A DNA stretch of 64,000 nucleotides from NCBI GenBank assembly GCA_005406025.1, contig BGZK01000711.1:1-64000 (forward strand), given 5' to 3'. Both the position numbers and the translations under genes were made by a program. The first letter of the stretch is position 1. Every line of letters begins with the position of its first letter. This stretch comes from Eumeta japonica (lineage: Eukaryota; Arthropoda; Insecta; Lepidoptera; Psychidae). A model generated the notes under the pieces. The model did no database searches. It was given only the letters and a program-made list of their open reading frames with translations, and was not told where the DNA came from. Below are positions 11,616-24,567 of the stretch, one piece after another.

Positions 11616-13819
11616 AACGGCCAAAAGATGTGTTGTGCAAATAAATATACTTTGGTAAATAATGGAAATAATTTATTGATTTACGCCGATGTCGAAAGCA
11701 GGTACATATTCGTAATGGCCTTCTATTCCGCCATAAATAAATGTGGATAGCCAAACGCGCTTGTTGTGAGACGCTTTCACTATTCTTAATGTCAAGCAAG
11801 GCTCCATTCGCTTTATTTCCCTACTTTACTCTATTTTCGACTTGTCTATCATGTTTACCGCAATTGTTAAACAAACTACCCGAGTACCCATCTCTTTGTG
11901 CTTTCATAGTGCTTTGGCTTTTTCCAAGCACCATGACTTAGTTCTACTGGTACTTACTTTCATGCTACTTTTCTCGAATCAGAATCATTCATTTTAGTTG
12001 CCATGTTGGTAGAGGTGTACACATTTACTTAATTTTATAAATGATGATTACGACAATAAAGTATAGTAATAGAAAAATAATGTGGAATACTGTAATTGTT
12101 TTTAGAATTAATGCTTAATCTCAATGCCATTTTATTTTGTATCTTAGTTTGACATAATCAAACTCATATGTATTTGCATACCCTCTTTGGAATTAGGATA
12201 GCCCGTAGGCCTAACGGACTGTCCTGGCGGTGACCTGTCCCGCCCGTAACCTTTTACTGGATGGATGAATTTCACCTAGAAACAAGTATGCATGGGCCGA
12301 CACTCCTCGATGTGCCATTAGAATAACTGTCATAGTTTCTAGTCACAACGAGATTCGTCATTTACCGCACAAAAACTGTCAATTTAAAAGGAAATATTGT
12401 TTTTAGACCGCAAACAAGAGCTCCTGTTTTCAGCTTTGTAATTAAAGTGTAAGACCATTCCAGCCGGATGATGCGGCACAAGACAAAATAAAAGGTGGAA
12501 TTTTAAGTTTTAATCCAATATTAACATTGTGCTACAAGTGTCGATCTGAAAGGTACCCAAATAATGGGGCGCAGTTGGCCGATTTCCCGGGGGTTCTCGG
12601 GGTAAATTCGATAAGTTAGATGTTACAGGAAGTTGGGTTGCGGTCCGGCTGCTGCGTCTAAAATTGGACACCGTCCGTCAACATTTCCAAATCTCGCCCT
12701 CACGGCTCACAATGAACCTTGAACTGCGCCAGGAAGTAAATACGTATTCTGTAAATAGACCGTTGGCGTTTTGCTGTATTATGTTGTTTTGTGTGTTTAA
12801 GCAACGGACTTTGTTTATAGTATACTGTTTAGTTTTTAATTTACCTCTCAGAATGTTAAGAGTTTTGTACAGCGTATGGGAAAATGGAACTCTTATTTTG
12901 TTGTCTGTCTTTGCCTTTGGGGCCTTTTTATAGAGACAACTTGAGGTATGACATTTTATACGGATATGAAAACGTTTAAAAGTTTACACTATCTTAAAAA
13001 ATTTAAGTTTCGAGCTCAACACAATTACGAGAATTTACACTTCAAAACATATTTTCATATTTAACTTCTCATGCGTTGAAATTGTACAACATTTTTCGTA
13101 TTAAGTTTTAAATTTGTATTAAATTTGGAGCTTTAAGGTTACACAGCATCCAGTTTTAAATATCACACGAAGAGGGAGCTTTCGCTACAAGACAAGGAAT
13201 AAATACAAAAACTATTAAATTAAAATTTCGTGTGAAATTATTAGGGAACAAATTTATTTTACTATCAAGTATTTTAAATTTTACACATGGCGATCATATA
13301 AAGTCTGAATCGACATTTTATAATTTATTGATGTTGAGGAAATTAAATGTCTATCGACCAATACATTAGGAGTACGTGAGTCCACGGGCGCGCTAACAAA
13401 GGGCGCGCGCGACCTTTCCACGCCTCCAAGCTTCTGAATCGGATAAATGGAGTCATAGCAAAGATCACCTAAGTAGTTTTTGGCTTCTCTCCGTCACGGG
13501 AGCTCGTTAAGGTCATGACAAAAGTGTTAGCGATTTTAAGGATGTGATTAATTTAAACAACGTACAGTGATCATAAACGTGAAAAAGTCACAAAATCCGA
13601 TATCGAAATTACAAAATTTCGTTTATCTTGTCAAAGTTGAATTCTAAAATACTTACGCTTTAATATAAAATATCGAACTAAATCCGTACCGTAAAATTGG
13701 TAATGTTGTTTTATTTATCAAGTAATCTGATAAAAGACTATAAATATAATAGAGTTGCAGAGTTGTCATTAAAAATATGAATCCTTTTACATTTTTTTCT
13801 ACTGTTTACGACGCATTTA
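11616..13819. other. Intergenic DNA, nothing recognised
   Basis: Several short frames exist (the longest, 12664-12933, is 89 codons) but none shows codon bias, domains or homology I recognise. Confidence 0.4.
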
Positions 13820-14115
13820 TCAGAAACTGCCCCGCGACCAAACGCCAGCAGCCGCAGTCGCGGTCGCAGTCGCAGTCGCGACCGCCGTCGTCCGGTCGCG
13901 GTCGCGCGGTGGGCGGCGCACGGCAATAACTGTTGCAGGCGGGAGCTCTCGACGGGTCGCGTCGCCGCAAAATTAGCGATCGATCGGACCCCGACGACCG
14001 TAATACTCCCCTCCCCGGCCACCCCTTTCGATGCGGGGGCGGCCGCAGGCTCAGCTCGGGCGACGCTTACGCGTAATTAAACTGGCTACCCGCGCAATCG
14101 CCTTCTTTGGAGCCC
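13820..14115. other. GC-rich island with CGCAGTCG-type repeats
   Basis: A sharp rise in GC and CpG in an otherwise AT-rich region. It opens with tandem-like GCAGTCGCGGTCGC units (about 13850-13905) and continues to a CGATGCGGGGGCGGCC stretch near 14030. It could be a promoter or first exon of an unseen transcript, or a repeat. No splice-supported coding exon was identified. Confidence 0.45.
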
Positions 14116-15269
14116 CGATGTTTTTCGGCACCGTGGCCTAGCCCGTTTCAGGCGCAAAAAGTCCCGATGACGTTATAAAATAGTAATAAACTTACTTAGG
14201 CCGTTGATGGAGTCCAAATGTGACGATATTATCTTTTTTTTTGAGAGAGAAAAAAAGAACAAAGTACTCAAAAATATATCGCTTATTACTCGCGTGCTTG
14301 ATACTGGGTTCTAACTTCTATGTGGGAATCTAAATTTGTACCATTCGGTCGTGTTCTGCGACCGTCTTGCGAAATTCATAACCGTCTATACGAATCATTA
14401 ATTTCATACACTCAACTGGCCGTTACCACCCATTTCGCTGAATGTAAATTAACATTAGCAAAATTAATTTTCTTTATGATTCAAGTATGCCCGTGGTTTC
14501 GCTAGCGTATGCACACAATGTATGCCTTTATTTTTAATATTAGTGGTTCTAGCGATCAATTCTGGTCTCGTTCAGGGCCTTGAACTTGATGTCCATTGCA
14601 GCGATATCAATTTTCGTTCCATTATCAGTCCGATCACGAGCTCACTATTCCGACAGCGGTCTTGATGCCAATCTTGATCCTTCTTTACCATAGATGTTAG
14701 TGATAACAGATTACCATTCTAACTGGTATTTATACATTTTTTTTACATAAAAGGTAGTCCTGTAATATATTAAATTAAACATATATCTCATTTCAAAACA
14801 TAATCTATCTCTATACTTAATTTAATTACATCCCGTTCAGCCGTCAGCGTATGAGAAACATCAGTATGAACGTACTCTTACATTATTTATATTGTAAATA
14901 CTCTATAATTATTTACAAACGATTTCCTGTCGAATAGTCAAAGTCGCATACCAAAACGTTCAATGGTTTTTTCGTGACGTCCGGACGAAAAATCATTCTC
15001 ATAAGCTACATATATATATTTAAAGTTCTTCTTCCATTGACGTTCCAAGGCCAATCATCATAAATAGTTTTCATTGTAATTTTTTGAGAAGAGGGAGTGA
15101 AAATGATATGGTTATCTAAAATTCAAGAAAAAATGACGGCAGTGGCAGATGTCAGCGACAGCGGTGACTGACCCTGTCTAAGAGTCAATCGTCGCTGCCG
15201 CTGACGTACAGCTAACCTTTTTCAATTCTATCCAATTTGAGCGTGCGTCAATAATAATTAAAAAATATT
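14116..15269. other. Intergenic DNA, nothing recognised
   Basis: AT-rich. No reading frame or repeat could be supported. Confidence 0.4.
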
Positions 15270-15279
15270 TGTTGTTAAA

Positions 15280-16105
15280 AGGGCCTAAAAAATCGAGGTT
15301 TAGCCGAGACAATGATTTAGCCGGCTACGGCCCGAATGCAGGGGCGCGGAGGCGATGTGGCTCGCAGCATACGGCAAGTCTTGGCTTCCCACCACACGTA
15401 GTTATGGGAGAAGTGCCTCACCTTGACTATTCCTGGATACCCATTTTATATCTCGTTTAACACAGCGCTCGTCGATGCCAGCTGTATAACCCTATAGGTA
15501 GCCCCATGTTAGACGTCTACGATCGGTGTGTTTGATCTCTTTTCTTGAAAAGTAAACCTTTTCAGCTTGGCTAGTAAGTTTATTGGCCAACTAAACATTA
15601 CGTATCCGTAGATTTTGCTCAACAATGGGTTTTTCGCGATCTCCATTTTAATATCCTCAAAACTAAGTGGATTTTTTTTAAGTAAAGTTCAAGTAACTAA
15701 TCGCTTTGACCTCACTAGCAGCTAGACCGCAAGTCGAATTCGGATGCTAACGTAGCAATGCATCAGTTTGACAATTCTAGAATTATCACACGAATTCAAA
15801 TTTGAAGATATACTCTACCAATACCATGGTATTATCTGTAACTTGCTCGGAGCCGTTATTGGAATGCCTCTGATGGTAACTGCAAATATAGTTCAGTGGT
15901 CTGTGGTCACTTCATACAAATGTTGATAATATTCAGTGACACCGAAAACAATGGCTTTTGCCTCCTTATCCAGCTGTGAGTAGTTCCGCTCGGCTGCGTC
16001 GAGAGTGCGCGATGCGCAAACATTATTATACACTTTACAAATAGACCTTTTCATTGACACGCTATTTGGTATATATAATATTCTTGAGTGTGGTCTACAC
16101 ACAGG
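15280..16105 (-). pseudogene. Ty3/gypsy-type pol debris (RNase H and integrase start)
   Basis: On the minus strand, reading from 16010 downwards, the first piece has ASRTLDAAERNYSQLDKEA followed by FGVTEYYQHLY, the typical gypsy RNase H start. About 350 bp further on, the frame gives EDIKMEIAKNPLLSKIYGYV, and near 15400-15450 GYPGIVKVRHFSHNYVWW, the zinc-binding head of the integrase. The order RNase H then integrase is correct for Ty3/gypsy pol. Stops and frameshifts break the frame, and protease, RT and the catalytic integrase core are not seen. No LTR was found at either side. Confidence 0.75.
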
Positions 16106-17756
16106 TGCACATGTTACATATCCATAAAGCTGGCATAGTCAAATGAGAAAAATCATTATCTTTATACACAACATTTAGTGCTCATAAACACTAAACATTT
16201 TGAATTCTCTCACAATCTATTTTTCTGACGACATAGCACAAGTCTTCGATAACAGTTAAAGACTTATTAGCCAATTCATCAGCCACGGTCAGGACACGAA
16301 CTAGGTATGTTACGTTTCGAAGGCAACTCTCTTAATCACTCGATTTTTAAAATCAAAATGGTCTTGGAGTTCATAAAACTGCGTCGAGTACCTCAAGCTT
16401 CGTAGAAATCCGTGGGTTTACTCGAAATATGATTTCGCCCAAATATTTTTGAAAAGTGACAACATATAACCTCTTAAACTTTTTAAAGAAAACTTTGAAG
16501 AATTAGAGCTCGGATGTATAAGTTATATGGTTTTCACTCTTTCTGAGCTGGAAACAATATTACGTAAAATAATGCAGGATGTTTTGAGGCTCGCCTGCAA
16601 GGTCAACCATTGCTCAAATTCTTTGCATTGGCATAATATACATATTATCTTGAAATTATTGTATTTTAGGCTGATTGACAATTATAGAACTCAAAGGAAA
16701 TTAATATAAAAAAAAAACAACTGATGAAGCGATAAAATTTATCTAATAGGTCGTTTTCTGTCTCACGATGTACACAGTACGAAATGAGAACGGCACCGAA
16801 ATAAATCATTACAAATTATTGCCAATTTGCTTTGTCTTTTGCAGGTTAATTGGAAATCGAAGAAGATTTTCGTTTCCCATATTCGGGAAAATTAGACGAG
16901 ATACTTAATACTGGTACATAACTGTCGTTGGTATTCGGTTAGATAGATACATAACACTTCTTTTGAATGATCTAGTGGCTTTTTCGACTACGTGATTGTC
17001 GTGTTTCGGTATCTATTAATTGGGTTGAGCTGTATGTGCGCTAAGATCCGAACTTTTATGGATGACCACTCCGACCCATTTGGTATCATTTCCATGTAAC
17101 TTTGGAGACGATACCAAATATTTGAACGCGGTTAATGTCATGTCAGCCATGGTACCAAACTAAAGTACCAAATTTGCTTAGGTATGTATAGAATATAAGA
17201 AGTATATAAATATAGCTTATACAGTATATGAAGTTGGTCAAGTATTTAAACACCCTTACTGTTGGTTATTTTTAGGTCAATGTAATGCCTTGGCCTCTTG
17301 CTTACTGCTCCATCAAATCGTACTAGCCCAGTGTAAGTGCTGTGAAACTTACGAGTGATCTACGACTTAGCACTTTGCCAAACTACATCGGTTCATGAAA
17401 GCTCCTAAACGTAATCAGCGCAGTATGAGGAAGAATCGTAATAGTTACAAATGAAAACCACTGACTTCATTTTTAGAGTATCATTCCATGTACTGATTTA
17501 CCTCTTAATTTGTCGTATGCTCTACATAAGTTTCTACACATTTATACCTTAAAAATAATTTTATAAATTACAACAAGAAACTTCTTTTTTTCTTATTTCA
17601 GACATTTTCAGTAGCTTTTTATCAAAGTAACAATATATATTCAAAATCCTAATTATTAATCCTTTGATACCCATCGTATAAGTATAAAATTATTTTTCTT
17701 TTTACATGTAATAACCATATACTTGAGATAGTTATGTCACAAACAATAAATAAAGG
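16106..17756. other. Intergenic DNA, nothing recognised
   Basis: Possible further decayed retroelement sequence next to 16105, but no motif can be read. The remainder is AT-rich. Confidence 0.4.
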
Positions 17757-18110
17757 ACAATTTGGTTCCTTTTAACTCGCTCGATGGGGTCGAAATCGAG
17801 AACGGGACCAAAGTCGAAATCGCATGTGCCGCTAAAATTAGAATCAAGTATAACCGGAATCGGAATGAAGAACAGTACCGGAATAAGGATTTAGAGCGGG
17901 ACCGAGGTCGAGGCGGGGCCAAATCAGAATCTGCTTAACTCGAGGCCGTGCTCGTAATCAAGAGCGGGACCGCGATTGGATTCGAGAGTGAAACAAATTG
18001 GCATCGAGAGGAGAATTGGGATCAGAGTCGGAAGAGGAACAGCGGTCGGGATGACGGTCGACAGCGTCTACGGCCGGTCACGAAATTAGGAAATCCATTA
18101 TATGTCAATG
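17757..18110 (+). repeat. GATCG-rich degenerate array
   Basis: A run of loosely repeated units such as GAACGGGACC, GGAATCGGAAT and GGGACCGAGGTCGA. It resembles the arrays at 24165, 29890 and 62735 but lacks a clear GC core at its end. Reading frames through it are repeat artefacts. Confidence 0.55.
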
Positions 18111-18920
18111 CGCAAGCGGAACCTAGTTATGGTTAAATCCAAATTACATCGATTATAAGACAAACTTTCGTAGAGTGCAACATTCTCGTTGCATCGTGTT
18201 ATTACACAGTGATTATATAATGTTGAATAGGACTATATTATTTATTATAAATGTAGTTTTATTTCTATTGACATAATTTGCTGTACATTAATCTGTGAAC
18301 ATAAATCGTTATCTTATAAATTCTTATTTTTACTAAAATATTGTATCTTCGATGTTAATTATATATCATTATAAACACTATCACGTATAGTAGCTAATTG
18401 TTTCCGGTAGATGGTAACTCCAAATGTTGCTGATTGTTTCGTTGTTTTCGTCAGTGAGTCTATGTAGGTAATTTTTTTGATCTTAGAGTAGCCACTAGTA
18501 ATAAAAGAGATTCTACGTCATTTTTAGAAAAGCTTATGATTCGTTCTATTGGCACTTAGGTACATAAAATAACTTTGGCACGATATTTTATTTTGATAGT
18601 TTAAGGACTAAAATCATTTGATATTAAAACAAAATAACGAACTAAAAACTCTGTAGTTTTTTTGTAAATATATAGTTGTATAGGATTGTCAAAAAGTCCT
18701 ATATGGACCTGAGAATTAATTGTATACTAATAATATTGGAAAGAAAAAGTACTACGAGGTAATATGTCCTCAAAAAATTACATCCTAAATTATTTTATTT
18801 TGGTTAACTTCTGATTGAAGTTGCCTATATGTCTTTGTCATATTTAAATACACAATTAAAGCGGTAATATATTCTTGTCTGTGTTGCCCAAATTTGTCTG
18901 GGGACTTGGCATTATTCTTT

Positions 18921-19020
18921 GGCAAATGCTAAAAGCGTATACAAGTGTTCTATAAAGTCTTGATTATTTAGGCAAGTTCTAAAAACATGAACAAGTGTTC
19001 TATAAAGCTTAGATTCTTGA
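18921..19020 (+). repeat. Tandem duplication, two 50-bp units
   Basis: Units 18921-18970 and 18971-19020 align end to end. Both contain ACAAGTGTTCTATAAAG, and both begin GGCAA. The sequence just after the second unit begins GGCA again, suggesting a truncated third unit. Confidence 0.8.
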
Positions 19021-20665
19021 GGCACAACGATATTTAAAAATACTTGTGGATTGTATGCTTATGGATTGAATTGCACCGTGTATTACTAAGTACTATGGAG
19101 TAGAGATCCCGGCATCGAAAGTCGGCGGACGAAGACGAAGGTGCTAAAGTGCCACCGATGGCCGAACCACGCCAGAGGAATGAATCGAGCCGAAATATCG
19201 AACTGCTCAAATACTGGGCCAATCAACTCTACGTATTGGAAGGCATGCGGCTATTACGCCCAAACACGTACTGAGGAGTCTTGTTCCTCTACGCTAAGAC
19301 TTCTACTCCTGCATAGATTCTGTAGATAAACGTAAAATTTTTCTGTGGTTTGTGGTATCGTCCATAACCATCGACCATTCCACGTTATCATTTAGTAGGT
19401 CGGTTACGTTTATGCCTACGACCCAATCTGTTTTCTCACTTTTATACTTCTTTACATTATATTTCCTGCTTCCACTCCCTTAGCGTTAGTTTTTTATCAG
19501 CGGGCTCTCGTGAACTGGCTACGCTGGGCCTAGCCCCGCGGTGCCTTGTCAATACACTTTAAACTTCGTTTCGCAAGAAGAAGATTAGAAAGAATTTATG
19601 ACGATTTACAGATCCTTGTTTTTTGACCTAATTTTAATTTAGCTTCAGTTTTAATCATCTCGTGTAGCCGGATTTTCGACCAACAAATGTAATATATTCA
19701 ATATTTATCCGTAAGGTGTCCCAATGTGTTGTAACTTTTGTTTCAAGTTGCGTACTTTATTTGGCAGTCCCCGGACACCTTTAAAAATCACGATGTTTAC
19801 TTAAAACAATTATTTGTTTAATTTTTAAGGAACCGTTTTATGATTTTTTTTTTATTTTATGTCCAAATAAATAAAATAGCGAGTTGCCTATTCAAAGAAA
19901 TGAATTTCAAATACTTTTTCAAAACGACACACACTTTTTCTTGAGGTTTTAGTAAAATTTAACTCAAACAAAGTTGAAATTAATTTGAACTACTTAAACT
20001 GAGTTTTAAGCGATTATTATTGCACGCCTAATAAGCGGAACGCATGAGGTAGTGCTCTACTCTCGCCTTACGAAAAACGAGTGATTTTTTGAACTTTAAA
20101 TGTCATTATTTATTACATGTTGCACTTGTAAAATAATGTATGCACTCAAACGGCAAGAATAATCACTGATTTTAATATCTGTAATATCTTCAAAACACAT
20201 TTTGTTATAGAACATATTTTAAAAACTGTTTTAAGAATTTTTTTCGTGGACGTCCGTGTCTGTATGTGCGGGTCCTGTATGTGGTCACGATAACGAATGA
20301 AATACTTCACTAATCGAGTATTTTTTTTCCTTCGCTTTAGTATGCATCTGAATAGAAGCCTATTGAATTTCACTGTCTAATTCGGTGTAGTTTAATTGAT
20401 ATTTAATAAACAAAATTTTGACGAGTTTTTTAGTAAAAAAATTTTTTATTTTTATTAAATCTTAATCTAGAGAACATAAGAAACCCGAAGCGTGACTGTC
20501 TTTTTTATTCTCAATGTTTAAGTAAAAATTTTGACACCACGGTAAGTATTTTTTTTTTATTTATTTCAATTTAAAAAAAATGACGATTACGGTATAAATT
20601 CTTGTTAATATATAGAATGTAGAGTATTGAACAATGCATACCAAGTAATTTGTAATCATTCATAA
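19021..20665. other. Intergenic DNA, nothing recognised
   Basis: Mostly AT-rich. A short GC-richer patch lies near 19500-19560 with no motif. Confidence 0.4.
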
Positions 20666-20670
20666 AGAGT

Positions 20671-20715
20671 GCGCTCCAGTCATTCGTCGGAGCTGACATA
20701 CACACTTTTCTTTAG
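20671..20715 (+). repeat. Short motif shared with 26565-26590
   Basis: CATTCGTCGGAGCTGACATACACACTTTT here resembles CATTCGTGCGTCGGAGCTGACACACTTTTT downstream of the endonuclease-like frame. It may be the terminal part of one transposon family. Confidence 0.4.
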
Positions 20716-21649
20716 TAAAAATGGAGTAACCGCTATGAGGCGTGCACTTTTGGATTTTCCAATTTTTTTTATATAATTTTGACTGCTGTACAATTCTCAT
20801 ATTTCTCGGAGATTAATTATTACATTGAGTAATTCCTTCTTGATTGACTAAAGGTCTATTACAATATGAAACATGAATACACAAATTAAAGTAAGGGAAT
20901 AAGTCTTAAGTCTACACTTCAATCATTTACTTACCCTTAAATAATCTCGTAACACGATATAAGATTATCCGGATTCGAAAAATTTCAGCGTCCGCAGCGG
21001 CGAAGCCTTCTAGAACTTTTGCTGAACAAACTTTAAGTTCCTTAATAAAAAACTTTCATTCGGAGTTTCATTACCCTTTACGAATTAAAAACTCAATAGG
21101 TGCTGCGTATTCATGCTACCGGGTCTGGTGGAGATTGAGGGTGGAGAGGGATAGCTTAAAAATTTTGAAATAGATTGATCTATTTGCACTTTCGTCACTA
21201 CTAATGATAGCGCTATCTAGTGCTTAGCTGTAGAAAATTTGGAACCGAACATGTTCGGTTGAACATGAACAAGTAAGCACAGAGTTATGTATGGCAGTGA
21301 ACCCCTGGTTGGCTGTATCTTTAATACAGTCGTAAGTTTTACATGGACGCCTCAATGTGTAAGAGGATATTCGAGCAATCAGAAAAACAATGCGAATTAA
21401 TGTTTATTGAGCACATGTTGATGATACTAAAAGTATGAATTATAACGAAATAGGTTGGCATTTACAAAATTTGAGTTTTTATTGAAGTAACATGCAAGCT
21501 GGTCATTGAAATACTGAAATGCAAAATACATACATAAAATAAAATCATGTAATAGAAAATATTATATTGCAGTGTAATTTTGCTTTGTCGGAAACTTGCC
21601 GACAGTTAACGGACGACGTAAGAATGGCCAAGAGCGACAAAATGAAATT

Positions 21650-22345
21650 CAAATTAAAATTAAAAATATCTTTATTTCATGAGTTACAAAGTTACATTTG
21701 AAATACGTTGTAATTTTTGTGAATTTGCTCTTTCCGCTCGTTCGGAAGGCAGTTTTTCCTCAAGAAGAACGAGCAAGAAACTTAAGGGTAGCCCTTTTCA
21801 TCATGCGTAGTCAAAACAAATATAAAACCATTAACGAACGGAGCAGCCCGGTAAGAAGTCGAGCCGCTTATGCCCATGGATATTTGTCTTTTAAACATTC
21901 GAAAATTGTATAATACCCTTTTTTACTGAGTGATTATTTAATAATACTTTTAAATTTATATATAGGTGAATATTGATATCTACAGAAGCCTTATTGAGTA
22001 TGCGCACACAGAGCCCTCCGAGTGAGTTTGTGACTACTTAGTCGACTGACGTGTGAAATCAGTTTATTTTTAATTTTGGTATTGAGTTTATGTCGACTAC
22101 TATTTCTTTTAAACATTTCTAAATTTTATTAACGTATAATAATTTTTCATAAATGAATTGGAATGCCGTAGTTAAGATACCAATTTCCTTAAACTCTAAT
22201 CTTTCTAAGAGATACACGAGGTTCGGGCTTGTAAGTCGCGCGAACGGCCCGCTTCTACAGCACGTAAATTCTATGAATATCCGCGGCATATCCCCAGAGC
22301 AAGATGCCTTATCACATCGGGCTATGGAAACAGCCAAAATAAATT
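21650..22345 (-). pseudogene. LINE fragment (C-terminal coding and 3' end)
   Basis: On the minus strand the sequence near 22150-22220 encodes LEFKEIGILTTAFQFIYE, which matches KFKEIGILTLASQFIYE of the plus-strand LINE relic at 50958-51620. The block at about 21720-21805 matches, inverted, the 3' end at about 51570-51650, with GAAGAACGAGCAAGAAACTT here against AAGTTTCTTGCTCGTTCTTC there. Intervening sequence has decayed or been lost. Confidence 0.6.
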
Positions 22346-22349
22346 AACC

Positions 22350-23490
22350 TTGCAATTTCGACGTCTGATAATTTTTTTTTATTTTTTTTGACTGCATAGC
22401 TAGCAGAGGTAAGTTCAGAAACAAGTTCATTTTATAAATAATTTATATTGTGTATTTTAAGTTATGCAAATCAAACGGTTTATTTCATTTAATACAAAGC
22501 GGGCATATGGGATGGATTTTGTCAGGCATCTTTTCGCAAATATTCATAATCTCCTTTTTTTAGAACATCTTCGCCAAAGTAACTAACAAAAATATGTCAT
22601 CCAAAATATACTTATAAATAATATAGACACATCCCTAATAGAAGCTCGGCCAGACCGCAAGCGCGAGCGCGCGACAACTTACAGACATGTTTTCTTCTTT
22701 TGCTCGACCGCGGTGTGTCACGGACTCCGCTGAGCTCTGCCGGTTGACGCCTGCGTCCTCATTACTCATTCATACTTATATTATAGATTACTACGTATAT
22801 ACATACATGTATTATGTATTAATTGTGCTTTAAAATATGAGTACCTGGATGACCGAGCTGCGCTAGGTATTTTTTTTTTTAATCATGTTTTTTTGTAAAA
22901 TATATTTTCATACGAATTACATTCTGATGAAATATGAATAATATTTTTCGATCTTACCGCGTTTTTTTTAAAGATCTTTTAGGCATTTATAAGTGAACAA
23001 GTTAGTTAAAGACACATATTGTACCAATAACATAAGTTAACAATTGATTCTCTTGGTCTAACCTCAAACCAACATTGATTGGCTTAGTATTGCTTAACAA
23101 CGCTATTTATGTCAAGTAGCTTTAGTGTCGCTGTGTCAGTAAAGCAGTAAGTTGCTCCCGATAATAGTTTTTCTAACACAAAAATAAACTTTTCTTCACA
23201 AAAGAAGAATATTGAGGTTTTTTCAGAAAATAAGAAACTTAAAAAAAAATCGAAAAATTATGTATGTGGATTCGAAACGGGGTCTTCCAAATTCAAGAAT
23301 GAACAATTTCTCAACTGTGCTATTTTATTGTTGTAGACAGTGGCTAAATTTACCTTATATTCTAATTCATTGCCTGAAAACAAATAAAACGAAGTTATAT
23401 AAAATGAAACCTAGCTAGATCGATTTATCGTCCTCCAAACCCTAAACATACTAAATTTTACGGAAATCATTGGAGCCATTTCCGAGATTT
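22350..23490. other. Intergenic DNA, nothing recognised
   Basis: AT-rich with a small GC-richer patch at about 22645-22760. No gene supported. Confidence 0.4.
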
Positions 23491-23493
23491 TGG

Positions 23494-23494
<1 letters not shown>

Positions 23495-23550
<56 letters not shown>

Positions 23551-23563
23551 AACGAGTAATTCT

Positions 23564-23603
<40 letters not shown>

Positions 23604-23620
23604 AGAATTGCTCGTTTAAA
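23495..23620. repeat. TA microsatellite plus fold-back element
   Basis: A (TA)n run of about 52 bp is followed by TTTAAACGAGTAATTCTTGTG (from 23547), a second TA run, and the complementary arm CACAAGAATTGCTCGTTTAAA ending at 23620. Arms of about 24 bp match except for 2 positions, so the segment can form a hairpin with an AT stem. Typical of microsatellite-associated MITEs. Confidence 0.75.
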
Positions 23621-24164
23621 GGTATTAGATACTAATGCCTTACATTGGCTAATGACTATACGCCGCATGTATAGAACTTCACTTCTGATATTGTTTGTGA
23701 TATTTTTAGATATAAACTTCAATAATTTCTTTTCCCTGCCGCATGTTGTACATAACTTTCAAATCCTTGGCTTATGAAGTTATAACCCCGCCTCGGGGTC
23801 GCTAGAGCTTTGCTCGAACTGTTTAATATTCAAGATAACAAATACAATTAAATTAATTGTAGCTCGCTGGCTGTAGTTTTATTTTAAAGTCTGCTTCATA
23901 ATTTTAACTGAAATTTTCGTTACATATGGATTCGGTACTCCATTTTATGGGTCGCTTGAACACTCTGTGCACGAACATAGTGCATGTGCATCAAAACGCC
24001 TGTTGTCGAATTGACAACTTTGATAAGTAAACATTTTCTTTATATTACACTATCGATTACATAACGACCATTGTTTGTTATTATAATTAGGTAAGTTTAT
24101 AAGTGGCAGATATGCTGAAACAGTCTAAGCTATTTTGTTTAGCAAGTTTCGTAAAGCAAGTTCT

Positions 24165-24330
24165 AAAAGGGGACCGGAATTTTACTATGGCCGGAACAGG
24201 AATTGGAATCGAGACTGAAATAGAGATCGGGTCAGAGTAGGGCGCGGACTGAGAATTGAAATTGAAAACATAATGCGGAACCGGACTAAAGTGAGACCCA
24301 CAAGAACAAGTGAAGGAATCTATTCAATGG
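24165..24330 (+). repeat. GATCG-rich degenerate array
   Basis: GGGACCGGAAT, GGAATTGGAATCGAGAC and GATCGGGTCAGAG units, as in the arrays at 17757 and 29890. No clean GC core follows. Confidence 0.5.
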
Positions 24331-24567
24331 CCACAATGGCTACGGAGTAATCGTGTTAGGATTAGGACCTACCTGAGTCGCGACATATCTGCCCAAAGAC
24401 CAGCACCGTGACCTTCGTCCACACGCTCAGCGTACCGATTACGACATCGCCTAAAATGAGAAGATCTAGGTTTAAAGTCTGCCGATAGATAAAACAATGA
24501 TGCTATATAAATACAAAGCGTGATATTTCGTTCACAAACAAGATGGATATTCTAAAGTTTTACGACG

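Noticed and set aside
23411..23777. Frames rich in Ile-Tyr on both strands
   Set aside because: Translations of TA microsatellite runs.
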